From contig VZDJ01001247.1 of NCBI GenBank assembly GCA_008694505.1, positions 62,001-126,000 of the forward strand: a stretch of 64,000 nucleotides of DNA, written 5' to 3'. A program made the position numbers and the translations under genes. Below, piece after piece: positions 52,502 through 62,610 of the stretch. Each line of letters opens with the position of its first letter. The stretch's first letter is position 1. The DNA comes from Cyanoderma ruficeps. Its lineage: Eukaryota > Chordata > Aves > Passeriformes > Timaliidae. The notes beneath the pieces were generated by a model that ran no database searches, was not told where the DNA came from, and saw only the letters and a list, made by a program, of their open reading frames with translations.

Positions 52502-53680
52502 TGTGTTGGTTTTGCACAGCCTGGTTTTTGGTAGCCGGAGGGCTTCAGAGGTGGCTTCTGTGAGAAGCTGCTGGAAGCTTCCACCATGTCCAGCAGAGCC
52601 AATCCCTGCTGGCTCTGAAGATGGACCTGCTGCTGGTCAGGGCTGGGCCAATGAGAGAGGCTGGTAATGCCTCTGTGATAACAGATTTTAGAAGAAAATC
52701 AGAACAAAGGTGGGGCAGTTGTAATTTTCCAGTGAGAGAGGAGGAGGAGGAGGTGAGAACATGTGAGGGAAACAACATGGAGACACCAAGGTCAGTGGAG
52801 AAGCAGGGAGAGGAGGTGCTGCAGGTGCTGGAGCCAAGATTGCTCTGCAGGCCATGGTGAGACCATGGTGGAGCAGCTGTGCCCCTGCAGCTCCTGGGGA
52901 TCCACAGGGATGCAGAGATCCACCCACAGCCCATGGGGATCCATGGGGATGCAGAGATCCACTCACAACCCATGGGGATCCACAGGGATGCAGAGATCCA
53001 CCCACAGCCCATGGGGATCCACAGGGATGCAGAGATCCACCCACAGCCCATGGAGAAGGTGCCCAGGCTGGAGCAGGTGATCCCTGGAGGGGGCTGTGAC
53101 CCAGTGGGAGACCCGTGGAGAGAGGGGCCCTGCTCCCAGGCTGGAGCAGCCTGTCCTTGAGGGCTGCACCCTGTGGAAGAGAGACCCAGGCTGCAGCAGT
53201 TTTGGGAGGGCTGTGTGCCTGTGGCAGGGACTCCCATTGCATCAGTTTTGGGAGGACTGCAGCTTGTGAGAGTGGAGAAGTTCACAGAGAACTTTCTCAT
53301 GTGGGAGGGACCCCACAGTGCAGCAGGGGAACGACTCCTCTCCCTGAGCAGCAGAAGGAAACCTTGGGTAATGATCAGACCAAAACTCCCAGGCTCTGTC
53401 TCCCTGTGCTGTCAGTGGGAAGAAGGGAGGGGTTGGGGGAAGAAAAGGTGTTTTAAGGGCTTCTTTTACTTCTCATTATCCTCTTCTGATTTTGTTAGTA
53501 ATAGAATTACTTTGTGTCTCTAGGCTGAGCCTGTTTTGCCCTTGGAGTGTTTCCTTCCAGTCCTTAAACTCATGAAGCCTTCATTAAATTTTTTCCTCTC
53601 CTCTGCCCAGCAGTGGCCGGGGAGGGTGAGTGAGTGACTTTGGTGGGTGCCTGGCATTTGGCCAGTGTCAAACCATGACA
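52502..53680 (+). mobile_element. Long solo LTR (1.18 kb) with 5-bp target duplication
   Basis: Begins TGTGTTGGTTTTGCACAGCC and ends GCCAGTGTCAAACCATGACA. It is flanked on both sides by GGAAG (52,497-52,501 and 53,681-53,685). The TG...CA ends and 5-bp duplication show a retroviral-type integration followed by LTR-LTR recombination, since no gag/pol/env is present. The element shares its 5' blocks with the fragments at 4,464 and 16,636. It is unusually GC-rich for this window and has an internal 39-bp tandem array plus looser CTGGAGCAG-type units to about 53,330. Long open frames on both strands (up to 251 codons, 53,300-52,545 minus) arise from this GC-rich tandem structure and have no gene support. 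ATAACAGATTTTAGAAG near 52,680 is where related copies carry a TATA-like motif. Confidence 0.92.
52896..53051. repeat. 39-bp tandem repeat, four copies, inside the LTR
   Basis: GGGGATCC recurs at 52,896, 52,935, 52,974 and 53,013, exactly 39 bases apart. The unit includes GATGCAGAGATCCACCCACA. As 39 is divisible by three, every frame shows a 13-residue repeat, which explains the repetitive hypothetical proteins here. Confidence 0.95.
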
Positions 53681-55271
53681 GGAAGAAAGAAGATGCCTGC
53701 TTGGATTCCAACTCCCCAAGAAATCTCTCCTAATCTCTTTGACCTTGGTGATTAAGACCATGGAGGACTACAGCAGTAAGGGTTCATAGCATCACCTTAA
53801 AAGGTGACGCTGTGACACTGTGTCCTTACACTTAAAAGGTAACTTTGGATGAGCTTGATAATTGTGATGTGATAATGACTAATAAAGGGTAAGAACTCAC
53901 AGTTTATGTTATGCATACTTAATGTGGATTTAGAAAAGTGTTCTTTTGAATTTTGAAACTGGCCTGGGGTTTTAGTCACAATACTGTACAGAATATAGTG
54001 TTGGTCCCTGTAAATAAGTGCCATTCAGATAGATGTGCATTTCCTTGTTCCCATTTTTGTTGCTGCAGAAGAATAAGAGGAGAAAATGGAGAGCACATTA
54101 AGGGTAGCTGTGAGGTCTTTTAAATACCATTACATCATAAAATCTTTTGACATCAGGGATTACCACTAATAATGACAGAGAGGGGGAAATCACCCAAATT
54201 AACATTGCCATGTTGTCCTTATACCTTATAAGTGTCCTACTTTCTCTGTAGCAATTAAGAAAATTGTTTTATTAAGAAACTCACTCTAAATTGCATCAGG
54301 GTTCACAGAGCTCAGTGTGGGTTCCTTGACCTGTTGCTTACCCCAGTTTGGAAGCTATTACAACAAAAGGCAGTGGGAGCATATACACAAATGTGCTGCT
54401 CAGAATGTAAGTTAGGAAGTTGCTCTGGCAGCTTCCTGTTTTCCATCTCATGACTTCAGCACTCTCTGTGAAACTAGTCTGTGCCATTAATCACAGTTTG
54501 ATACGCACTGAGACTTTTCTACAACTGCTCAGTGTTCCAAGCAGAGCACTTGAGCTGGACAGTGTGTGCCACCCCTCCCACCACTGTGTGGGAAATGCCA
54601 CCCACAAATTCTCCAATACTGCCTGATGAGACACTCCAAGCATTTTTAAATAATGGTAGTTGCAAAAGCCTTGTTTAATTTTAATGATTTCTCATTTGTT
54701 TTGGAGAACAGACTCCAGCTTCATACAATTAAATATTTGTTAATATGGAAAAATAATCTCCCGAACTGTTAAAACAGAGACATCATGGTTGAAATAACTC
54801 TATAAATTAGGAAGGAGAAAAAGATTTGCTTCCATAACATTAGAGAGTTTAATTTATGTTGCTTTGTAAGACAATATCATTAATTTTATTCTAAAGCATC
54901 TATCAAAAAGCAAGTTGTTCAGATCCTTAACTTATTCAGATACTTATCTTGTGGTATTTCCTAAGTTATCATTACATTTTCGATATTGATATGTGACAGT
55001 TTCAATGGGTATTTCACAGACACCTTTAAGAGCCACACCCTCTCTGATACCCAAAAGATTTTAAAAGCCTTATCTATTAATATGACAGCTTTCATGTTAA
55101 GAAAAAAATTGTCTGTCATAGTTTTAAATTAAGCAGATGGCTACTAGATAGTTAGATAACTACAAGAGGATTCAGTAGTAGATTTTGGAGATGTACCTTT
55201 TTCTTCTCCTGACCTCTGCGTGCTGCTCTGTTTTCTCTTTCACATCTGCCCCTTGCATCTCCCCCAGACAT
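53681..55271. other. Gene-free AT-rich DNA
   Basis: No gene or transposon recognised. Confidence 0.5.
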
Positions 55272-55299
55272 CATATATATATATATTTATATATATNTG
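55272..55299. repeat. (TA)n microsatellite with one N
   Basis: TA-rich run with TTTATATA interruptions and an ambiguous base at 55,297. Confidence 0.85.
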
Positions 55300-55562
55300 T
55301 TTCTATATAAGCTAAATGGTTAATTCTCATTGTTCCATTTCTAAGGAACAAAAAATGCCTGTGCACTCTGACCATTAACATTATGTGGCCAATGAACCAA
55401 CACAAACTTTTTAACAGATTGAGCCTCCTTCTGTTCACCTCTGACAGGTCATGCTCCTCTTTCAAAACATGCAGCTGCTGGTCACTACATGTAGCAGTGC
55501 GAAATTTGGTTTTCAATGTTTTATATGCTTTGTAACATGTTCATATTGGTCTGTCTCAATTT

Positions 55563-55589
55563 CCCCCCCCCCCCCTCCACACCTCCCCN
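55563..55589. repeat. Poly-C tract with ambiguous base
   Basis: A run of 13 C residues (55,563-55,575), then C-rich sequence to an N at 55,589. Likely a sequencing-difficult homopolymer. Confidence 0.85.
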
Positions 55590-55790
55590 GACACCTGCAC
55601 GTGGGAGGAAATAAAGACCATCTAAAACCTAGCAGGAGCCCGCTCTTTTATTCCACGCCGCAATTCCATGCTTCAGCCTGAGATTCAGGAACAGCAAACA
55701 CCTGACATATTGAGACTGCGGGGCAAGCTAGCTGGTAAGCAGCCCCAAGAAAGCGGACCTCAATAACTACATTTGCCATTTTAGCTCATA
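55590..55790 (+). mobile_element. Possible LTR R/U5-like segment
   Basis: AATAAA at 55,610-55,615 is followed by GC-richer sequence including AGCAGGAGCCCGCTCTTTTA and GCGGGGCAAGCTAGCTGGTA, with a GTAAGC splice-donor-like site at 55,735. The arrangement resembles a retroviral R-U5 and leader. No matching 5' part or target duplication was found, so this is only a possibility. Confidence 0.25.
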
Positions 55791-55904
55791 GGTTTTGTTG
55801 CAACTGTTCCCCGAGCCATTCATCACAAATCAGCTGTTAAAGCACAGTCAGTTTTCTCACAACTTTTCCCTGGAGCACATGTGTTTCTAACCAATACTCT
55901 CCTT

Positions 55905-56405
55905 CAGCTGGAAAGCTGTGATGCAGTTGTCACTGAGACATGGTGCGATGGTTGGCACTACTGGAAGGGTACAATGGGTGGCTGCAAACCCTCTAGAAGA
56001 GATACCTGAGGAAGGAACCCTGTATGTGAGAGAGGGTTTTGACGGTCTGGAGCTGGTTGATGGTGAGGAGAGGGTTGTGTTTGTGTGTGAGAATCAGGGG
56101 GAAGGCCAGCAAGGCAGAGATCCTGGTGGGATTTTGTAAAAGACCACCAGACCAGGATGAAGGGACAGGCAAAACACCTTATGAGGTTGTAAGAAGTCTC
56201 ACTATCACTTGGCCTTGTTCCCATGGGGGGCTTAAACTTGGCAGGTGTCTGCTGGAAACATAACACAATGCAGAGGAAATAACCCAGGAGGTTCCTGGAG
56301 TGTGTGAAAGAACTTCCTGACACAGCTGGTGAGGGAAGGTCCCTTGCTGGGCCCTTCTTTGCAAACAGAGAAGAATTTGTGGGTGAAGTGGTGAACTTGG
56401 ACCCA
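55905..56405 (+). pseudogene. CR1 ORF2 endonuclease-domain fossil
   Basis: Translation of 55,920-56,000 gives DAVVTETWCDGWHYWK, carrying the T-E-T-W motif of the apurinic-type endonuclease that opens CR1 ORF2. Further on, in shifted frames, come LYVREGFDGLELVDGEERV, VRIRGKASKAEILVGFCKRP and PPDQDEG, then a degraded MGDFNLP-like segment. In an intact LINE this domain nicks target DNA before reverse transcription. Here the frame is broken by at least one internal stop (TGA after RRDT) and several frameshifts. The downstream reverse transcriptase is absent. Most CR1 copies in this window keep only the 3' end, so an isolated 5'-side piece is atypical and implies deletion or rearrangement after insertion. 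Confidence 0.85.
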
Positions 56406-57729
56406 CTGTAGCACCTTCTGGCACAAGTCCACATTGCTGAACTGCTAAGAGGAAAAAGCAGCAGCTGCACGTGGGCAGGTCACGAGAATATTCTCCAAAA
56501 CTACTGATTAAAGGGCTAATTCCTGAAATGAGAACCATCTCCTGTACATATCCCAGCTCTTCACTCAACAGCAAACTCACCATCATCAGCAGCAGCAGCA
56601 GCAGCACTAATTCAGGCTGGAATTTCTCAACCACCTGTTGAGCTGCATGGATATGGATCTGTGTTAGGGCTGCAGGTAGCTGTGCTGGGAAAGCTCTCTC
56701 CAGAGAACTTACAAGCAGTCTCCAATAAGTGGAACATTTCTTAATGTTATGCAAACAAATGTACAGGAAAATGTGGTGTTTGCTTTGGATGATGGAGCAG
56801 TGGTCCCTTGGTAGGGTTGCACCACAGGACATAAAACCCTGAAATATTTTGAGGACAATAGTAGCCCCTGCATGTACTGCACTGTCAGCTGATCTGTCTG
56901 GTTTTGCTTTGGGGAATCAAGGAAGCAGAGGCAGTCCTGAAAGCTCAAATTATGGTCTGAACTTCTGCCAGCTACTAATAAAGGTCAAGCTAAAAATGAC
57001 AAGAATGTGACCAAAACAATGTTGCTGTATTTTTGCTCCTCCTTTACATTCTAAGAACAAGCCATCTCTTTATAAATCTATCAATTACAGGAAATCAGGT
57101 CAAAGATTCCCCAAAATAATGTCACCGTCCTTAACAGAATACAATTTCTCGTCCAGCTTCCAAATCTTCTAGGATTACATCAGTGTTTTTCTTTAGTTAG
57201 AGGAGAAATGTACTTTTAAAGGAAAAGCTGAGATTCTCTGTTGTCAAATACACTAGAATTCACAAATTTAAAATACCAGCTAACATGCTACATTTCAAGA
57301 ATTTGTGGTAGCTTCTCTAGACGTGGCATTAGCTGTGCTCTCTTGGTACTTTAGAGAGTCCTAGATTTCAGTCACATTTATTTTTAGTGTCCTAGCATCC
57401 ACCAACAACATAGTACAGCAAAAGTATTTTGATTTTCTTTCAGTCTGTTTCACATCCTTTCAGATGCTCACAGCATCCCCAAGATGGCACTATGCCATAG
57501 AAATATTAAGAGAGGACACAGAAGTTGAAATTAAATCTTGGAAAATAAAAGCAACTGCAACATTTTGCAGAACTGATAAAAATAGAATTGAATGTGCATA
57601 TGCATATTTAAACCAGTGCATAGAATGCTAAAGCACTGCTAATATTTAATTAAGAATAATAATCAAAATGTATTTTTACTTGGAAAATTTTTTTGAATAT
57701 ACTGTAGAAAGACTGTTTTATTATCATGA
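56406..57729. other. Unassigned, no gene
   Basis: No supportable gene. A short (CAG)6 run lies at 56,587-56,606. The 217-codon minus-strand frame (56,832-56,179) overlaps the CR1 fossil in part, has no recognisable domain and is judged spurious. Confidence 0.45.
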
Positions 57730-57759
57730 TGTATATATATATATATATCTCATATATAT
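57730..57759. repeat. (TA)n microsatellite
   Basis: About ten TA units followed by CTCATATATATC. Confidence 0.9.
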
Positions 57760-57984
57760 CATTAACTGTATACCAGTTTAATGAGGGGTGCTGGCAGTGC
57801 CAATCAATTTCTTTGTGTCATTAGTCTAATAGACTAATCAATGTTAAATACTAATGTGGTCAAAAATGTATGTTTCTGGACCATTTCCTTCATATCACAC
57901 CATATATGTGCTGTCATGTGAAAAGGGGAGATTTCCTCAACTCTGCCAACAGCACAAGGGAGAGGCCTCAGCAGCTCTCCGTCT

Positions 57985-58710
57985 TTATTTGAGTGTATTC
58001 CTGCTGCCAGTGGCTGCCAGTGCCCAGGAAGGATTCACACTGCCAGTTTACAGAGTAATACTCTTTATTGATATCAAATTGTGACAGGTTAAGGTTCCAG
58101 GATAGTCAGTGATAGTGTCTGAGTGCAAAAATGTATTCAAAGCAATACACAGACAAGTTGTAATCCCCAATAAAAGTATTCAGTGCAGACAGTGTGATTC
58201 TCACTCAATAGGGGATGAGACAGGTTCAGCCTGTCAGCTGATCCCAAGTTACAATGGCGTCTTCCTTAAATGTTCCCCATTCCCTCCTTGTTTTTATTTG
58301 GTTTCTCCATGTTTAGGTGGAGCTTGAGTGACTCTAGTCATACATACCTTTGTTACTGATTGGTGTAAAATTCTCTCACTTTGCTTTTAAAGACAGTCAA
58401 AATAATCTAGAGTGCGTGCCCAGTGAGGGGTGGAGACCTTGGAGGAGGGTCCACACTGGGGTGGAGGAGTGTATTAATATTGCAATTAGGTTATAATGAG
58501 CCAAGTTCATCTGAGGAGATTGATTTTGCCCCAGTCACCAGCAGGACATCTTCTCCTGTCTCAGCTGGAAAGTGCCACTGAGGTCCTGTGAAGATTCTAA
58601 CAGTGCCTGGCCATGGTGTCTCCACTCTGCACCACCCTCCATTCCACACCCCTGAGCAGATGCTGTGGTTGCAGATTGTGGGTGTGGAGAATCAGGGTGG
58701 GATACATGAG
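57985..58710 (-). mobile_element. Unclassified LTR-like sequence, minus strand
   Basis: GC-richer than the flanks. On the minus strand AATAAA occurs at 58,063-58,068 (and again near 57,985), with a possible U3 extending rightward through 58,590. This would suit an old minus-strand LTR. I do not recognise the family, and no terminal TG...CA pair or target duplication was found. The next element (58,711) is inserted immediately to its right. Confidence 0.35.
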
Positions 58711-59440
58711 TATCTTGGTTTGGAAAGACAAGGTGTCTGCCAGGGAAAGCTGCAGTTTCCCTTTGGAATGGAGAATGCAAACCCCTTCCCTCCAAATTAT
58801 TATGATTTTGCAATTAAGGGGCTTTCAGGCAAATATATGGGAATAGGAATAACAGTTCTTTACTAGGAATATTAAAAAATAAAAATGTAGTAGTACAAAA
58901 AACAAGCAAACAAAAAAAACCTCACCAAACCTAGAAACCCTGACAGAGTCAGAACATGACCTGACGCCCTGTTGGTCAGGGTGTTGGTGTCAGTCCAATC
59001 AAGTCCTCCTGCAGTGACAGATGTGGTTCTGTTGGAGCAGAGATGATCCTGTAGCAGGGTCCAGTGGTGGTGAGATGGGTCCAGTCTTCCTCTGGGAATC
59101 CAGTGCAAACAGGCTGTCCTTGTGTTCTGAATCTCAGATTTTTATCCAGGCAGGAATGCTGGGTTCCTCCCCCTGGGTGGAGCATCTCCCAATGGGATGA
59201 TGTAATTGTATCAGCCATGCGGTGGGCCTCGATGGCCCATTAACAGCAGATATCCCCTGGAGGGGGGATGGGTTGTGGAAGAGATAAGAACACTGCCCCA
59301 CCTGGTTAACAGCTGCCTATTAACAGGAGACACCCACCACCTCCCCCCTGGAATTATGAGGAAAGAAACACATCCCCAACAAATTGCAACAGATGGAAAA
59401 TAGAATACGCATTTTTGGTTACATATTGCAACCCAAGACA
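58711..59440 (-). mobile_element. Solo LTR, minus strand, with ATGAG target duplication
   Basis: On the minus strand it starts TGTCTTGGGTTGCAATATGT at 59,440 and ends CCAAACCAAGATA at 58,711. The inverted ends TGTCTTGG/CCAAGACA are intact at one side and carry one change (TATCTTGG) at the other. ATGAG flanks both sides (58,706-58,710 and 59,441-59,445). A TATA-like GGATAAAAAT lies at 59,147-59,138, and AGTAAA at about 58,865 replaces the AATAAA expected at the poly(A) site. I recognise the plus-strand wording CAGTTCTTTACTAGGAATAT as a common songbird LTR in reverse. With no internal genes it is a solo LTR. Confidence 0.88.
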
Positions 59441-59445
59441 ATGAG

Positions 59446-60070
59446 GGACTGGACTGTTAATGGTTAATGACTCAAATAATCAACCACTTGGCCACCCAGG
59501 GTGGGCAGGCACCTATCCCTGGGTCCCTGCCCACCCATCCCTGAGGGTTGCAGGTGGGTGTTGAACAGGATAAGGGCAAATCCTTCAAGCTGGGATAGTC
59601 TTCTTCTGCAGTCTGCTTCTTCTCATGGCAACGTCCTTACACAAGTGGCTCAGCAGTGAAAACTCCCTGGGGAAGTACTGGGCTGTTCACACACAGCGTG
59701 AAAGATCATTTCTGCCCATGGGCCGGAATTAAAACAACTTCACAGATGTACAGGTAAGATCTTAGAAGGTGTCATCACTGTCCTGTGATTACACTATCCA
59801 GTGTAAAACCCTGGAGGGGATACCCAGGGGAGCCACCTGAGCTGTCCCACCTGAACCTTGACTCTGTTTCCTGGGCTTCTGCCACAGGATCCAGCCTGCA
59901 ACCATCACTTTGACAAGACCCTCACCACTGAGAACACCAGAGGAAAAAGACCAATGGGATGCTGTCAGGTGCCACAGAATCCCGATATTTTCAACTTAAT
60001 CTATAACTCTCTCCCACTGTCTCTCTCCCCTGACTCTCCCTTTTCCTAGTCATTTCTATTTCTCCCTCTC
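59446..60070. mobile_element. Unclassified repeat-like segment
   Basis: GC-richer than surroundings, with CCACCCAGGGTGGGCAGGCA and CACAGGATCCAGCCTGCAAC blocks and a pyrimidine-rich end (60,005-60,075). It may be a second part of the element interrupted by the 58.7-kb LTR, or a plus-strand LTR of another family. No open frame or terminal repeats support a firm call. Confidence 0.3.
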
Positions 60071-60703
60071 TACTCACATTTGCCAATGCATTCAGAGGGG
60101 CTAAATTATATCCTGACATTACTTATGAATCATTTAAAATTTGTTTGTGGTATGTAGGAAGGCACTCTTTTGTTAAAATTATTGCTATATGAACTATGCC
60201 ACAGGAAATGTGTTTATAGGATTCTGTGCTTTGTTTTTAGACTGTTAACAAAATGACAAGCAAATGGATTAAAATGTGTCTTTCAAAACAGAAAAGTGAT
60301 ACGTAAAGGCTTTAACAAGTGTGACAAAATGATCATTGTCTGCCCAAAATTGTTTGCTTCAAGAATTACTGATGAAGATTTGAGAACAGGAGGTGCATTC
60401 ACAAAGGCAGGTCATAAAAATGGGCATAAAAATGGAGATAAGCAGAGCAATGACAGCCGCCTGCTCCGTGAAACAAAAGCAGCACAACGTCACTCTGCTT
60501 ATTCATTATAGCTGGGTTCAGTGAGCTACTAAAGCAAGCGTGTAATTTAATTGCTTTCATTCATAGACATACCTACCTGTTTAAAATAAGACGCTGGCAG
60601 GGAAAAAAAATTGGTTAGGTATCTCATTAAACTAGGTTTCTTAATCCTTGAGTGCTCTCCATTGCCTAGAAAACATCTGCAAGTTCCCTAGAAAACCACA
60701 TTT
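60071..60703. other. Gene-free AT-rich DNA
   Basis: A 71-codon frame starting near 60,296 follows a TCTTTCAAAACAG acceptor-like site, but its lysine-rich composition and lack of a good donor give no real support for an exon. Confidence 0.4.
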
Positions 60704-60840
60704 AATGAGCATTCCTGGAAGTGTCCAAAGCCAGGTTGGACAGAGCTTGGAGCACCCTGGTCTAGTGGAAGGTGTCCCTACCCATGGCAGGGGATTGGAA
60801 CAAGATGAACTTCCCTCCCAGTCAATCTATGATTCTATCC
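60704..60840 (+). mobile_element. CR1 3' end
   Basis: GGAAGTGTCCAAAGCCAGGT, CTGGTCTAGTGGAAGGTGTC, CCATGGCAGGGGATTGGAAC, then ATCTATGATTCTATCC. Same subtype as the copies at 18.7 and 19.4 kb and well preserved. Confidence 0.85.
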
Positions 60841-61673
60841 CAATGAGATCAAATACATAATTTTATGTGAGTTCAGGAAATTTTGAAAGTATGTAGCTAC
60901 CATAAAAGCAAAGGAGCAGCAAATTGACAATGTTATTGAGACAATTTCTCCCCCTTCTTTGGTTTTACTTCAGGACAACCCAATAAAAGTAGATAATTGC
61001 CCACTACAGACCATGATGAGATAATTCATCTGGAATTTGAATTATTCACCCAGTGAAAGACTTTGTGGTAAAAAACAGGCAAGCAGAAAAAAAGATCAGC
61101 ATTTCACAACAGACAGCTCAGTTGTAACCTTTGCTTAGTGATACTCCAGTGTTTAGTCCCAAACTCATTTCATCTGCTTGTTTGGAGGATGAAGGAGATA
61201 CTCAAATACAGAAACATGGTCCCTCATGTCATATATTTGTATGATTTTAGGAAAAAGAAAAGCAGGTTTTGTCAACAATGTCTTCACATGACTGGATCAG
61301 CTCAATTTCAGTTTCTTACCAAAATCCACAGAATGAAGGAAAGGAAAAAGAGTCTATAAACTTGACTCAAGACTGAGTCAAAACACATCTAGCTTATGGC
61401 TGAGTAAGGAATTCTTTATGGTCTGTGTGCCATAAAGAATAAAATATTATCTTAATGTTGAAAATTTTATTTTAATGTTGAAAAATACCCCTCAACTGAT
61501 TATTCCTTCCCTAAACTTACACTCTTTATCGAATGCAAAATTTTAGATTCAGCATGACACTTCAATCAACATTTTTTGTATAGACTTGGGTCAAAAATCA
61601 ACAGACGTACTTTAAAAACTTTTAACATCTCATTCTAGTTACAGAAGTTAAATCAGGTTTTAACAATGAAAGA
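60841..61673. other. Gene-free AT-rich DNA
   Basis: No supported gene. A plus frame at 61,138-61,359 is preceded by TTTGCTTAG and contains AGCAG|GTTTTG, a weak exon-like arrangement that I cannot confirm. Confidence 0.4.
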
Positions 61674-61806
61674 TGTCCCTTCCCTTCCCTTCCCTTCCAC
61701 TCCCACACACACCCACACCCACGGACACCCCNCCTTCCCTTCCCTTCCCTTCCCTTCCCCTACCCTCCCTGCACACAGGGACACACAAGGACACCCAGGG
61801 ACACCC
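61674..61806. repeat. (CCCTT)n array with CA-rich interruption and N
   Basis: CCCTT units at about 61,676-61,699 and 61,733-61,758, separated by CACACCCACACCC-type sequence with an N at 61,732. A degenerate GGACACCCA repeat follows at about 61,778-61,806. Confidence 0.9.
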
Positions 61807-62194
61807 AGCTGTGAGTTTGGAAAGATATATTTTTCACATATGCCTGTGGGTTATGGCAGTGAGGTAACTAGTGTGAGAAATACACTTGTATCTCTTGAAT
61901 GTCTCTTCTTTAACAAAAAGAAAAAAAAAACGCAAATTAATAAATAATAACAATAATTATCCCAGAAACCACTGACAGACACGTAACCACTTAGTCCCAT
62001 CCTATTGATTGATATATAAGATACCAGGTTGAAAATCACTTTCTGTTTTGTGGGAAATCAATATTTTTTACATTTGTTTTACTTTTCCACTGGCTTTTTT
62101 AATTTTGCAAAAATGACAGGTAAAAGAGCTCCATTTGAGAATATAAATCTTCATTCAAAATATGATTTTCCATTTTAGTATTTTTTTCATTAAG

Positions 62195-62417
62195 GCACGT
62201 CATGTCAACAGTCCAAGCTCATGAACTGCTTGACACATTTTACACATCAGTGCCAAAATTTCAAACCTATTCATTACAAGTTCCAATCTGCCAAGACACT
62301 CTGAAAAGACAACAAATAAGACTTTTAAATCAGGATGGAGAATCTATTGAGTTTACTGATATTGTGGAAGAGATTTACCAACAAAATGAAAATAAAATAT
62401 TTCAACTCCCATATTAA
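62195..62417 (+). CDS. Candidate terminal coding exon of an unidentified gene
   Basis: A frame open from the acceptor-like TATTTTTTTCATTAAG|GCACG at 62,194/62,195 to TAA at 62,415-62,417 encodes about 73 residues, including an internal ATG at 62,202. The predicted peptide is hydrophilic and mixed, with an acidic helix-like stretch (ESIEFTDIVEEIYQQNENK) and the C-terminus KIFQLPY. It has no low complexity and no similarity to the surrounding CR1 or LTR sequence. Two AATAAA signals lie 160-177 bases after the stop, giving a plausible short 3' UTR. If it is an exon, the acceptor gives a split first codon, and the gene runs on the plus strand with upstream exons that I could not find in this window. 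I recognise no family. Frames of this length also arise by chance in AT-rich DNA, so the case rests on the combination of acceptor, peptide character and poly(A) signals. Confidence 0.35.
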
Positions 62418-62576
62418 GACCTTACAGAAATGTAGCTCCACATAATAGTGTCTCTGGGATAATATAAGGATCTTTTAAAAAAGTCTCTTATTGTAGAGAA
62501 CTTGAAATGTTAAGATCTAGAAAAAATTCTTTCAAGTGTTTTCCCTTTTAGAAATGTGTGAAAGTGAGTCCATTTC

Positions 62577-62594
62577 AATAAAACCTGAAATAAA
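62577..62594 (+). promoter_or_regulatory. Two poly(A) signals (AATAAA) after the candidate exon
   Basis: AATAAA at 62,577-62,582 and 62,589-62,594. In AT-rich DNA such hexamers are frequent, so they are supportive only together with the upstream open frame. Confidence 0.35.
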
Positions 62595-62610
62595 GTCAAG
62601 TAAAATCAGC

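Noticed and set aside
52545..53300. 251-codon minus-strand open frame, the longest in the window
   Set aside because: Lies wholly within the solo LTR, mostly antisense tandem-repeat sequence with a 13-residue period. No splice or promoter context and no family resemblance.
56179..56832. 217-codon minus-strand open frame
   Set aside because: Overlaps the CR1 endonuclease fossil in antisense and continues into unassigned sequence. No domain seen and a hydrophobic, leucine-rich composition typical of antisense frames.
60296..60511. Possible exon after TCTTTCAAAACAG
   Set aside because: No convincing donor, repetitive lysine-rich composition, and the frame starts at GTG. Nothing links it to the candidate exon at 62.2 kb.
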